A stretch of DNA of 6,303 bases, from contig CABSBK010000070.1 of NCBI GenBank assembly GCA_902475865.1, forward strand, positions 1 to 6,303, written 5' to 3'. Position numbers and translations under genes: made by a program. Positions 1 through 5,582 of the stretch are shown piece after piece. The notes below the pieces were generated by a model that made no database searches, was not told the DNA's origin, and was given only the letters and a program-made list of their open reading frames with translations. Source of the DNA: an uncultured Collinsella sp. (GTDB lineage: Bacteria; Actinomycetota; Coriobacteriia; Coriobacteriales; Coriobacteriaceae). The stretch's first letter is position 1; each line of letters opens with the position of its first letter.

Positions 1-46
1 ACCACCGAGATCTACACTCTTTCCCTACACGACGCTCTTCCGATCT
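1..46 (+). other. Illumina sequencing adapter (contamination)
   Basis: These 46 bases match, from memory, the Illumina universal adapter (P5 side), from ACCACCGAGATCTACAC through to the terminal GCTCTTCCGATCT. Only the first dozen bases of the full oligonucleotide are absent. The genomic sequence starts at base 47. This is vector-type contamination at a contig end and has no biological role. It interrupts the minus-strand galT gene and leaves that frame open, so a naive translation of galT would gain the false tail RSEERRVGKECRSRW. In another minus frame the same bases give the DRKSVV peptide. Both peptides are typical of adapter read-through in protein databases. Confidence 0.98.
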
Positions 47-1654
47 ATGCCATTGCTGCTGGGCGGCGCGGCCGGCTTCGTCCCACTTAAAGACGCCGGC
101 GTTGTCGAGCACGTGGCCGAACACCACGCCGACCTCCTCGTGCAGGATATCGATGGCGTTATCCGCCGTAAGCTCGTCGGCACGGCGGGCATAGACATCC
201 TCGGCCCACGCGGCATGGCTGCGGCAAAGATCATCGCCCTCGAGCGCGCCGGCAAGGTCGTAGCTGACATCGGCTTTGGCCGCCAGCAGGTGCTCGCGGA
301 CAGCACCGAGCTCAGGAACCAAGCGCGGCGGCAAAATAGCCAGGCCCATGACCTCGATCAGGCCGATGTTCTCCTTCTTAATGTGGTGATACTCGGCATG
401 CGGGTGGAAAACGCCCAGCGGATGCTCGTCGGTCGTGATATTGCAGCGAAGCGCCAGGTAGGCCTCGTAAATCTCGCCGCCGGCATTGCCGCGGGAGTCG
501 ACGCGGCGGATGACGGGCGTCACGGTGTTGTGCGCTACGCCGTCGGTCGTGTGTGCGATAACGCCAACCGACTCATCGGTCCACTCGCGCCAGGCGAGGA
601 TAATCTTCTCGGCAGCGTCGAGCAACTGGGCGCGGTCGTGCGAGCGCAGTCGCAGCACCGAAAGCGGCCACTGCAACACGGTACCGCTGACCTGGTCAAA
701 GCCGGGCACGCTAAACTGCGAGACTTCGGTGGCATGCATCATGGGGAACTCGTGTGCGCCGCCCTGGAAGTGGTCGTGCGACAGAATCGAGCCGCCCACG
801 ATGGGCAGGTCGGCGTTGGAGCCAATAAAGTAGTGCGGGAACAGGTCGACAAAGTCGAGCAGGCAGGTCAGGCTCTTGCGATCTACGTGCATCGGGCGAT
901 GCTTGGAGCTCATGGCAATGCAGTGCTCGTTAAAGTACGCATACGGGCTGTACTGGAAGCCCCAGCGCTCGCCGTCGAGCTGGATGGGGATAACGCGCAG
1001 GTTCTGACGGGCGGGGTGGGCGCCGCCGTCGGTTGCGGCGGAGCGTCCAGGGTAGCCTTCGTTTTCGATGCACAGCTGGCAGGCGGGATACCTCTCACCC
1101 GTGTTCTTGGCCGCACCGGCCGCGGCGATATCGCGCGGGTCCTTTTCGGGCTTGGACAGGTTGATGGTGATCTCGAGGTCGCCCCAGTTGGTGGGGGTGC
1201 TCCATTTGATATTGCGCGCGATGGCGGCGCGGCGCACGTAGCCGGCGTCGCAGCACAGGCCGTAGAACCAGTCGGTCGCGGCGCGGGGCTCGTTGACGCC
1301 CATGCGTCCGTTGAACTCCTCGTTTACAACCGAAGGCCTCGGCATCAGCACGCCCATGATGCGCATGGCGATGCGGTCGCGGCCCGATGCCGTGTCCTCG
1401 GCAGCACCGTTGGCAACGGCGGCCTCGGCAAGCGCGGCAAGCGTGCTCTCTAGGTCAAAGTCGGGGAGGGTATCGGGGTGTAAGAGCGAGAGTTTCTCGA
1501 CCTGGAGCGCCCAGATCATGTCGAGCGCCGGACCCGTGGCGCCGATGCACTCCAGAATGGTGTTGTAGGCCCAGATGCGATCGTCCTGTCCGATCATCGA
1601 TCGATGGATGGCATACTCAATCAGGCCCTGCGCGGCCTCGCGCACGTCAGTCAT
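47..1654 (-). CDS. galT: Galactose-1-phosphate uridylyltransferase, class II (3' end truncated)
   Basis: GalT is the cytosolic Leloir enzyme that transfers UMP from UDP-glucose to galactose-1-phosphate, giving UDP-galactose and glucose-1-phosphate. The frame reads without interruption for 536 residues from MTDVREAAQGLIEYA to the adapter junction, with no stop codon. The class II (Firmicutes-type) signature GGSILSHDHFQGG lies at residues 287-299; its HDH at 293-295 falls where the nucleotidyl-transfer histidine is expected. A possible metal-binding CQLC sits at 192-195, and the conserved FHPHAEYHHIKKENIG at 416-431. The last genomic residues include GVFKWDEAGR, which is near the C-terminus in this family, so probably only some 5-20 residues are lost. 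The start ATG shares one base with the galK stop (TAATG), implying translational coupling. An in-frame ATG at 1663, three codons earlier, is an alternative start with a better-placed ribosome binding site. A 468-codon open frame on the opposite strand is a shadow of this gene. Confidence 0.95.
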
Positions 1655-2859
1655 TACAGCCATGCCGCGTAAGCCCCCTTGTCAGAGATGGCGTAGTGAC
1701 GGGCAGAGCCCTCGCCCAGCCAGCTGTTCATCTTGGTGATAAAGGTGTCGACTAGGTCGAGCGGCACGAAGGCCTGGATGGTGCCACCAAAGCCGCCGCC
1801 GTGGATGCGGACGGCGCCGCGGCCGTCAAGCACATGCTCGGCCAGTGCTAGGGCATACATCGAGGGCTGCTCGGAGCCCAGTTTGGCAACGACATTCTGC
1901 AGGTACATGGCAGAGCTGGCGCCGGACTTGCGCGTCAGGACCAGGAACTGGTCGATGTCGCCGGCGTTCAGGGCGGCCCAGCGCTTATCGACCAGGCCGT
2001 TCTCGTACCAGTAGTGAACGGCGCGCAGGCAGGCACGGTCGCCCAGCTTGGCGCGCAGCTCGGGGAGCTTGGCGTCAAAGTCGGCAACGTCGACCTCGCA
2101 TAGGCGTGCCTTGCCAAACTCGGCGGCGACGTCCTGCATCTCGCGCGGAACGGCGGCGTAGTCGTCGGTGGCGGCCACGTGATCGGCGCCGACCTTAACG
2201 AGCACGAGCGCGTAGCCGTGATCCTCAAAGTTGAGTTCGAGCTTCTGGGTCTTAGGCTGGGCTTGATCCTCAAAGTCCATGTAGGCAAGGCCGCCCAGGC
2301 ACACAGCGGCCTGGTCCATCAGACCGCAGGGCTTGCCGTAATAGTTGTTCTCGGTGCGCTGGCTCATCTGGGCGAGCGCGACGGGCTCGATGGCGGGTGC
2401 GCCCCAGAGGGTTTCCATGGCACGACCGTACGCGGCCTCGACGGCGGCGGAGCTCGAAAGTCCGCCACCCGAGGGAACGGAGCAGGTAAAGGCGAAGTCG
2501 AAGCCCTTGGGCTCAACACCAAGTGCTACGACCTCGTGGGCCATACCGCGCACGAGGCTTGCGGACGTGCCCTTCTCGGACTCCTGAACATCCAGCGTGT
2601 CGAGCGTAATCTCAAACGTGGGGTAGCCCTCGTCGGCGACGCGGACCTTGTTGGAGTCGGTTGCTACGGCGATGCCGTCAACGGCGACATCGAGCGAGCC
2701 GGCGATAACGTGGCCGCCCTCGTGATCGGTGTGATTGCCGCTGATCTCGGAACGCCCGGGCGCGTGCACGTAGAGCACCTGGCGGTCGCCGATGGGGCCA
2801 AACTCCTCCTCAAACAGCTTGGTGAGGGTGGCGAGTGTCTTTTCGTCGGGGGCGGTCAT
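1654..2859 (-). CDS. galK: Galactokinase
   Basis: GalK is the cytosolic GHMP-family kinase that phosphorylates galactose at C1 with ATP, the entry step of the Leloir pathway. The protein has 401 residues, close to the usual 380-400. All three family motifs are present. The substrate motif PGRSEISGNHTDHEGG is at residues 34-49 (usual form GRxNLIGEHTD; R36 is the expected catalytic arginine). The ATP loop PSGGGLSSSAA is at 129-139. The C-terminal HGGGFGGT is at 353-360. The expected catalytic aspartate is D182 in CGLMDQAA. The start at 2859 is chosen because tandem AAGGA-like sequences lie 5 and 10 bases upstream and the family-like N-terminus begins there. The frame stays open upstream to 3312, but that would cross the operators and enter the divergent lacI-type gene. 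It is first in an operon with galT. The GNHTDH variant of motif 1 recalls galactokinases of anaerobic Gram-positive gut bacteria. Confidence 0.96.
   Translation of the reverse strand: MTAPDEKTLATLTKLFEEEFGPIGDRQVLYVHAPGRSEISGNHTDHEGGHVIAGSLDVAVDGIAVATDSNKVRVADEGYPTFEITLDTLDVQESEKGTSASLVRGMAHEVVALGVEPKGFDFAFTCSVPSGGGLSSSAAVEAAYGRAMETLWGAPAIEPVALAQMSQRTENNYYGKPCGLMDQAAVCLGGLAYMDFEDQAQPKTQKLELNFEDHGYALVLVKVGADHVAATDDYAAVPREMQDVAAEFGKARLCEVDVADFDAKLPELRAKLGDRACLRAVHYWYENGLVDKRWAALNAGDIDQFLVLTRKSGASSAMYLQNVVAKLGSEQPSMYALALAEHVLDGRGAVRIHGGGFGGTIQAFVPLDLVDTFITKMNSWLGEGSARHYAISDKGAYAAWL
1674..1680 (-). promoter_or_regulatory. Candidate ribosome binding site for galT
   Basis: AAGGGGG on the minus strand lies inside the last codons of galK. 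It is 10 bases before an in-frame ATG at 1663-1661 but 19 bases before the ATG at 1654-1652 that overlaps the galK stop. The spacing favours the upstream start (protein beginning MAVMTDVREA). The TAATG overlap favours reinitiation at the downstream ATG. The two options differ by three residues. Confidence 0.45.
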
Positions 2860-2864
2860 ATGGG

Positions 2865-2874
2865 TCCTTTCCTT
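2865..2874 (-). promoter_or_regulatory. Ribosome binding site of galK
   Basis: The minus strand reads AAGGAAAGGA, two overlapping Shine-Dalgarno-like blocks, ending 5 bases before the ATG at 2859. It fixes the galK start against several upstream in-frame starts. Confidence 0.8.
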
Positions 2875-2899
2875 GACGCCGGAGAGATTGGTCCGTGTC

Positions 2900-2905
2900 A
2901 TTATG
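2900..2905 (-). promoter_or_regulatory. Candidate -10 box of the galKT promoter
   Basis: The minus strand reads CATAAT, five of six matches to TATAAT. It would place the transcription start near 2893 and give a leader of roughly 35 bases. The -35 region is poor: TGCTCA at 16-base spacing matches only three of six. Operator copy 1 overlaps the spacer and touches this box, which fits repression by blocking RNA polymerase. This is inferred from sequence alone. Confidence 0.4.
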
Positions 2906-2917
2906 AGTACGTTAACA
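2905..2917 (+). promoter_or_regulatory. Candidate LacI-type operator, copy 1
   Basis: The site reads GAGTACGTTAACA, identical over 13 bases to copies 3 and 4. Its core GTTAAC is a perfect 6-bp palindrome. The wider site can also be read as ATGnnnACGTnnnCAA around a central CG, as LacI-family sites usually are. It overlaps the proposed galK -10 box, so a bound repressor would block galKT transcription. Confidence 0.65.
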
Positions 2918-2951
2918 ATTTTGAGCACCACAAACCAGACGTCGCGGCGCC

Positions 2952-2961
2952 GTACGTTAAT
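2952..2961 (+). promoter_or_regulatory. Candidate operator, copy 2 (degenerate)
   Basis: GTACGTTAAT differs from the other copies by one base in the ten-base core and lacks the upstream GA. Its first nine bases form a perfect inverted repeat with copy 3 across an 8-base spacer. It may be a half-site of a composite operator rather than an independent site. Confidence 0.5.
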
Positions 2962-2966
2962 GGGTA

Positions 2967-2979
2967 TGTTAACGTACTC
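2967..2979 (-). promoter_or_regulatory. Candidate LacI-type operator, copy 3
   Basis: On the minus strand this is GAGTACGTTAACA, identical over 13 bases to copies 1 and 4. The surrounding GTACGTTAACATAC is a 14-bp palindrome with a single mismatched pair, the most symmetric of the four. It lies about 60 bp upstream of the proposed galK -10 box, a position suited to cooperative binding with copy 1. Confidence 0.62.
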
Positions 2980-3090
2980 ATAACACAACGCATATCTATT
3001 TTTGAGAATCTGGTAATCGGTAGATTTTCGGCCGTGAACGGTGTGGCCGTATGGACATATGGAGCAAAAGAACCGCTGATAGAAAAAGTA

Positions 3091-3104
3091 GAGTACGTTA
3101 ACAT
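3091..3104 (+). promoter_or_regulatory. Candidate LacI-type operator, copy 4
   Basis: GAGTACGTTAACAT matches copies 1 and 3 over the shared 13 bases. It lies about 95 bp before the start codon of the LacI-type gene and 186 bp (centre to centre) from copy 1. This placement suggests autoregulation, possibly with DNA looping between the two ends of the region. Confidence 0.6.
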
Positions 3105-3184
3105 GCGTCCGACGATAGCGGACTTCGGCGCGGGGTGTGTTTCTGCCCGGGCCGACATTCGCACTATTCAGATCCTGCGAGAGC

Positions 3185-3192
3185 GAAGGTGA
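3185..3192 (+). promoter_or_regulatory. Ribosome binding site of the LacI-type gene
   Basis: GAAGGTGA ends four bases before the GTG at 3197 and complements the 16S rRNA tail well. It selects this GTG over the earlier in-frame GTG at 3137, which would add 20 residues ahead of the normal LacI N-terminus. Confidence 0.75.
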
Positions 3193-3196
3193 TTTT

Positions 3197-4228
3197 GTGG
3201 CAAGGCGCCCTTCCAACGATACGGGTACGCGTCCGGTATCCATGGCCGACGTTGCCCGCGCTGCCGGTGTTTCGCAACAGACGGTTTCGCGCGTTGCCAA
3301 CGGATTGCCCAACGTTAACGAACAGACGCGCCAGCGCGTGCAAGCCGCTATGCAAGAGCTCGGCTTCCGTCCGAGCTATGCCGGCCGTTCGTTGCGTGAC
3401 GGCCGTTACCATTCGGTCGGCCTGTGCGTCAACGATGTCACCAAGTTTGGCAACCTCTCAATGATCGACGGCATCGCCAGCGCTGCTCGCGAGCATAATT
3501 GTGCTATCACGCTGGTCGAGATGTCCAAGACCGAGGAATTCTCTCTTGCCGAGGCAACACGTCGTATGGCCGCGCTGCCCGTGGACGGCATCATTATCGG
3601 CATGAGCCGTATGGCTCCCGATTTTGAGACGTTCGATCCGTTGCCGGGTATTGGCACGGTCATCGTTACCATGTATGCGCACCCGCGGGTGACTACGGTT
3701 GACTCCGATCATTACGGCTGCTCGCTGTTGCTCATGGATCATCTGTTTGAGCTGGGACACGAGCAGATTCGTTATATCGGCGGCCCGTCCTTTTCGGTCG
3801 ACGAGCAGTTCCGTCGCGCCGGTTGGCAGGATGCGCTCGAGCGTAAGCACATCGAGCCGGTAGAGCCGCTTGAGGGCGACTGGTCTGCCAACAGCGGTTA
3901 CGAGGCCGGTAGGTACCTGGCCGAACACGATCGCACCATGACGGCGATCTATGCGGCAAACGATCAGATGGCAAATGGCGTCATTGCAGCGCTGCGCGAT
4001 AGCGGCTTGCGCGTGCCCGAGGACGTGAGCGTGGTGGGCGTCGATGACTCGCTCGACGACTTTGTCGCGCATAACGAGCTCACGACCGTTCGATTCGATT
4101 TGCATCAGCGTGGGCGTGAGGTGTTTGAGCGTGCGGTTCCCGAGGCGGGTACGGCGGGCAAAACCGTCGCCATTCGCATTCCCGGCCAGCTTATCGTTCG
4201 GCATAGCACGGCAGAGCCTCGCGCATAG
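3197..4228 (+). CDS. LacI-family transcriptional repressor, probable regulator of galKT
   Basis: This is a LacI/GalR-family DNA-binding regulator of 343 residues, the usual length. Residues 15-60 form the N-terminal helix-turn-helix and hinge (SMADVARAAGVSQQTVSRVANG), very close to E. coli LacI, with QQTVSRV in the recognition helix where LacI has YQTVSRV. Residues from about 72 to the end form the periplasmic-binding-protein-like effector domain. It shows FRRAGWQDAL near 205-214 and the characteristic YAANDQMANGVIAAL (252-266) followed by LRVPEDVSVVGVDDS (271-285). The start is the GTG at 3197, chosen for its Shine-Dalgarno GAAGGTGA. It is transcribed divergently from galKT, and the shared region carries repeated operator-like palindromes. 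It therefore probably represses galKT, and itself, until galactose or a related sugar releases it. The ligand is inferred from context only. No clear terminator follows. Confidence 0.93.
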   Translation: MARRPSNDTGTRPVSMADVARAAGVSQQTVSRVANGLPNVNEQTRQRVQAAMQELGFRPSYAGRSLRDGRYHSVGLCVNDVTKFGNLSMIDGIASAAREHNCAITLVEMSKTEEFSLAEATRRMAALPVDGIIIGMSRMAPDFETFDPLPGIGTVIVTMYAHPRVTTVDSDHYGCSLLLMDHLFELGHEQIRYIGGPSFSVDEQFRRAGWQDALERKHIEPVEPLEGDWSANSGYEAGRYLAEHDRTMTAIYAANDQMANGVIAALRDSGLRVPEDVSVVGVDDSLDDFVAHNELTTVRFDLHQRGREVFERAVPEAGTAGKTVAIRIPGQLIVRHSTAEPRA

Positions 4229-4311
4229 TTTTTGCAGGTCAAAAGCGGTATATTCCGCATCAATAACAATCGATAAGGATGCCGGTAGATAGCTGTGGCT
4301 CTAAAGGCGAG

Positions 4312-4320
4312 TGTTATGAT
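4312..4320 (+). promoter_or_regulatory. Extended -10 promoter of the flavodiiron gene
   Basis: TGTTATGAT contains the extended -10 TG followed one base later by TATGAT, five of six matches to TATAAT. No good -35 box is seen upstream (CTGTGG at 16-base spacing is poor), as is common for extended -10 promoters. Transcription would start near 4327, about 30 bases before the ATG. Confidence 0.55.
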
Positions 4321-4341
4321 AGACGGGTTCTTTTGTCTATC
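4318..4341. promoter_or_regulatory. Inverted repeat across the flavodiiron promoter (candidate operator)
   Basis: GATAGAC at 4318-4324 is an exact 7-base inverted repeat of GTCTATC at 4335-4341, with a 10-base spacer. It begins within the proposed -10 box and ends immediately before the ribosome binding site. Transcription is predicted to start inside the spacer, so the left arm would not be in the mRNA. A protein-binding dyad is therefore more likely than an RNA hairpin. No regulator can be assigned. Confidence 0.45.
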
Positions 4342-4348
4342 TAGGAGG
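4342..4348 (+). promoter_or_regulatory. Ribosome binding site of the flavodiiron gene
   Basis: TAGGAGG lies nine bases before the ATG at 4358. This near-perfect Shine-Dalgarno sets the start, excluding the in-frame GTG at 4295, which lies upstream of the proposed promoter. Confidence 0.85.
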
Positions 4349-4357
4349 CTTTGCCTG

Positions 4358-5518
4358 ATGGAGATCACCAAGGATATCCGCTACATCGGTGTCGACGATC
4401 ACGACATTGATCTGTTCGAGGGCCAGTACGATGTGTCCGAGAACGGTATGGCATACAACAGCTACGTTATCTTGGGCGAAAAGATCGCTGTCGCCGATTC
4501 GGTCGACGCTGGCTTTGTCGACGAATGGCTCGGCAACCTCGAGGCCGCGCTCGACGGCCGTACGCCCGACTACCTGATCGTCCATCACATGGAGCCCGAT
4601 CACTCCGCCGGTATCGCCGCCTTTATGGAGCGCTATCCCCAGGCACAGATTGTGGCCAGCATGGGCGCCTTCCGCATGATGGTCAACTACTTTGGCACCG
4701 ACTACCCCGAGCGCAAGATGGTCGTCAAAGAGGGCGACGTGCTCGATCTGGGCGGCCACAGCCTGACCTTTATCGGCGCCCCCAACGTTCACTGGCCCGA
4801 GGTGATTTTCTCCTACGAGTCCACCGACAAGGTGCTCTTTAGTGCCGACGGCTTTGGCAAGTTCGGCGCCAACGACATCGAGGATCCGGAAGGGTGGGCC
4901 TGCGAGGCTCGCCGTTACTACTTTGGCATCGTCGGTAAGTTCGGCAAGTTCGTGCAGGCCGTCCTCAAGAAGGCCGCCGACCTGGACATCCAGATCATCT
5001 GCCCGCTCCACGGCCCCGTGCTGACCGAGAACCTGGGCTACTACCTCGACACCTATAACACCTGGTCGAGCTATCAGCCCGAGGACGAGGGCATCACGAT
5101 CGCCTATGCGAGCGTGTATGGCCATCTGAAGGCTGCCGTCGAGGAGCTCGCATCTGCGCTCGAGGCTCGCGGCCAGAAGGTCTCCGTCTTTGACCTGGCT
5201 CGCGACGATATGGCCGAGGCTGTTGAGGATGCGTTCCGCTATGACCGTCTGGTGCTCGCCTCTATCACCTATCAGGGCGAGATCTTCCCGTTCATGAGCA
5301 CCTTTATCCACACGCTCGCCGAGCATGCCTACCAGAACCGCACCGTGGCGCTCGTCGAGGCCGGCTCCTGGGCGCCCACCGCTGCCAAGGTTATGACTAA
5401 GGAGCTCGAGGGTATGAAGGACATCACCCTGGCGCAGAACAAGGTGACTGTGCTGGGGTCGCTCAACGACGCCTCGCGCGCTCAGATCGAGGCCCTCGCC
5501 GACGAGCTTTCCAAGTAG
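4358..5518 (+). CDS. fprA: Class A flavodiiron protein (FprA-type O2/NO reductase)
   Basis: Flavodiiron proteins are cytoplasmic enzymes of anaerobes that reduce O2 to water and/or NO to N2O at a non-heme diiron site, using electrons from FMN. The product has 386 residues, close to the roughly 400 usual for class A. Residues from about 30 to 240 form the metallo-beta-lactamase-like domain with all expected ligands: H77, E79, D81 and H82 (HMEPDH), H145 (HWPE), D164 (SADGFG) and H218 (CPLHGP). The D164-H218 gap of 54 is a little shorter than the about 60 I recall for characterised members. Residues 246-386 form a flavodoxin-like FMN domain starting ITIAYASVYGH. No C-terminal rubredoxin or flavin-reductase domain is fused, so an external rubredoxin or reductase must donate electrons. 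O2 versus NO preference cannot be read from the sequence. It has its own promoter and a strong terminator, so it is probably monocistronic. Confidence 0.94.
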   Translation: MEITKDIRYIGVDDHDIDLFEGQYDVSENGMAYNSYVILGEKIAVADSVDAGFVDEWLGNLEAALDGRTPDYLIVHHMEPDHSAGIAAFMERYPQAQIVASMGAFRMMVNYFGTDYPERKMVVKEGDVLDLGGHSLTFIGAPNVHWPEVIFSYESTDKVLFSADGFGKFGANDIEDPEGWACEARRYYFGIVGKFGKFVQAVLKKAADLDIQIICPLHGPVLTENLGYYLDTYNTWSSYQPEDEGITIAYASVYGHLKAAVEELASALEARGQKVSVFDLARDDMAEAVEDAFRYDRLVLASITYQGEIFPFMSTFIHTLAEHAYQNRTVALVEAGSWAPTAAKVMTKELEGMKDITLAQNKVTVLGSLNDASRAQIEALADELSK

Positions 5519-5540
5519 CGATATTTCGCTTTTAACGCTC

Positions 5541-5580
5541 AACCACCACAAAGGGGACAGGCACCTTTGTGGTGGTTTTT
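5541..5580 (+). terminator. Rho-independent terminator after the flavodiiron gene
   Basis: A perfect 14-bp stem (5541-5554 paired with 5564-5577) encloses a 9-base loop, GGACAGGCA, and runs into TTTTT followed by GTTT. It starts 22 bases after the stop codon and should end plus-strand transcription efficiently. On the minus strand the stem is not followed by a T-run, so it should be a weaker terminator for the convergent DeoR-type gene, whose stop is only 64 bases away. The stem is unusually long and perfect, and the GGGGACAGGCACC centre may belong to a dispersed repeat. Confidence 0.9.
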
Positions 5581-5582
5581 GT

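Larger units (their letters stand above)
2860..3196. promoter_or_regulatory. Divergent regulatory region between galK and the LacI-type gene
   Basis: This 337-base stretch holds no credible gene; the open frames here are extensions or shadows of the flanking genes. It is more AT-rich than its surroundings, especially 2900-2920 and 2980-3030. It carries four copies of a GTACGTTAAC-type element (2905-2917, 2952-2961, 2967-2979, 3091-3104), a candidate galK -10 box, and ribosome binding sites at both ends. I could not find a convincing -35/-10 pair for the plus-strand regulator gene. TGGACA at 3052-3057 resembles a -35 box but has no good partner. Confidence 0.7.

Noticed and set aside
47..1453. 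Plus-strand open frame of 468 codons.
   Set aside because: It is the exact codon-register complement of galT and begins at the adapter junction. Its translation shows no recognisable family, while the minus strand gives a clear GalT. Long antisense frames are common in high-GC genes.
2179..3192. Plus-strand open frame of 337 codons covering part of galK and the intergenic region.
   Set aside because: It is antisense to the conserved GalK and runs through the operator region; no family features are seen in its translation.
2860..3312. Upstream extension of galK to an in-frame start at 3312.
   Set aside because: It would add about 150 residues with no galactokinase similarity, crossing the operators and the start of the LacI-type gene. 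The 2859 start has a strong ribosome binding site.
4245..4258. GCGG-TATATT-CCGC as a terminator for the LacI-type gene.
   Set aside because: The stem is only 4 bp and no T-run follows, so it is too weak to call. TATATT within it also has no matching -35 box.
4318..4341. The GATAGAC/GTCTATC repeat as a riboswitch or leader hairpin.
   Set aside because: The -10 box overlaps its left arm, so the transcript probably begins inside the spacer and would lack that arm. A DNA operator is the better reading.
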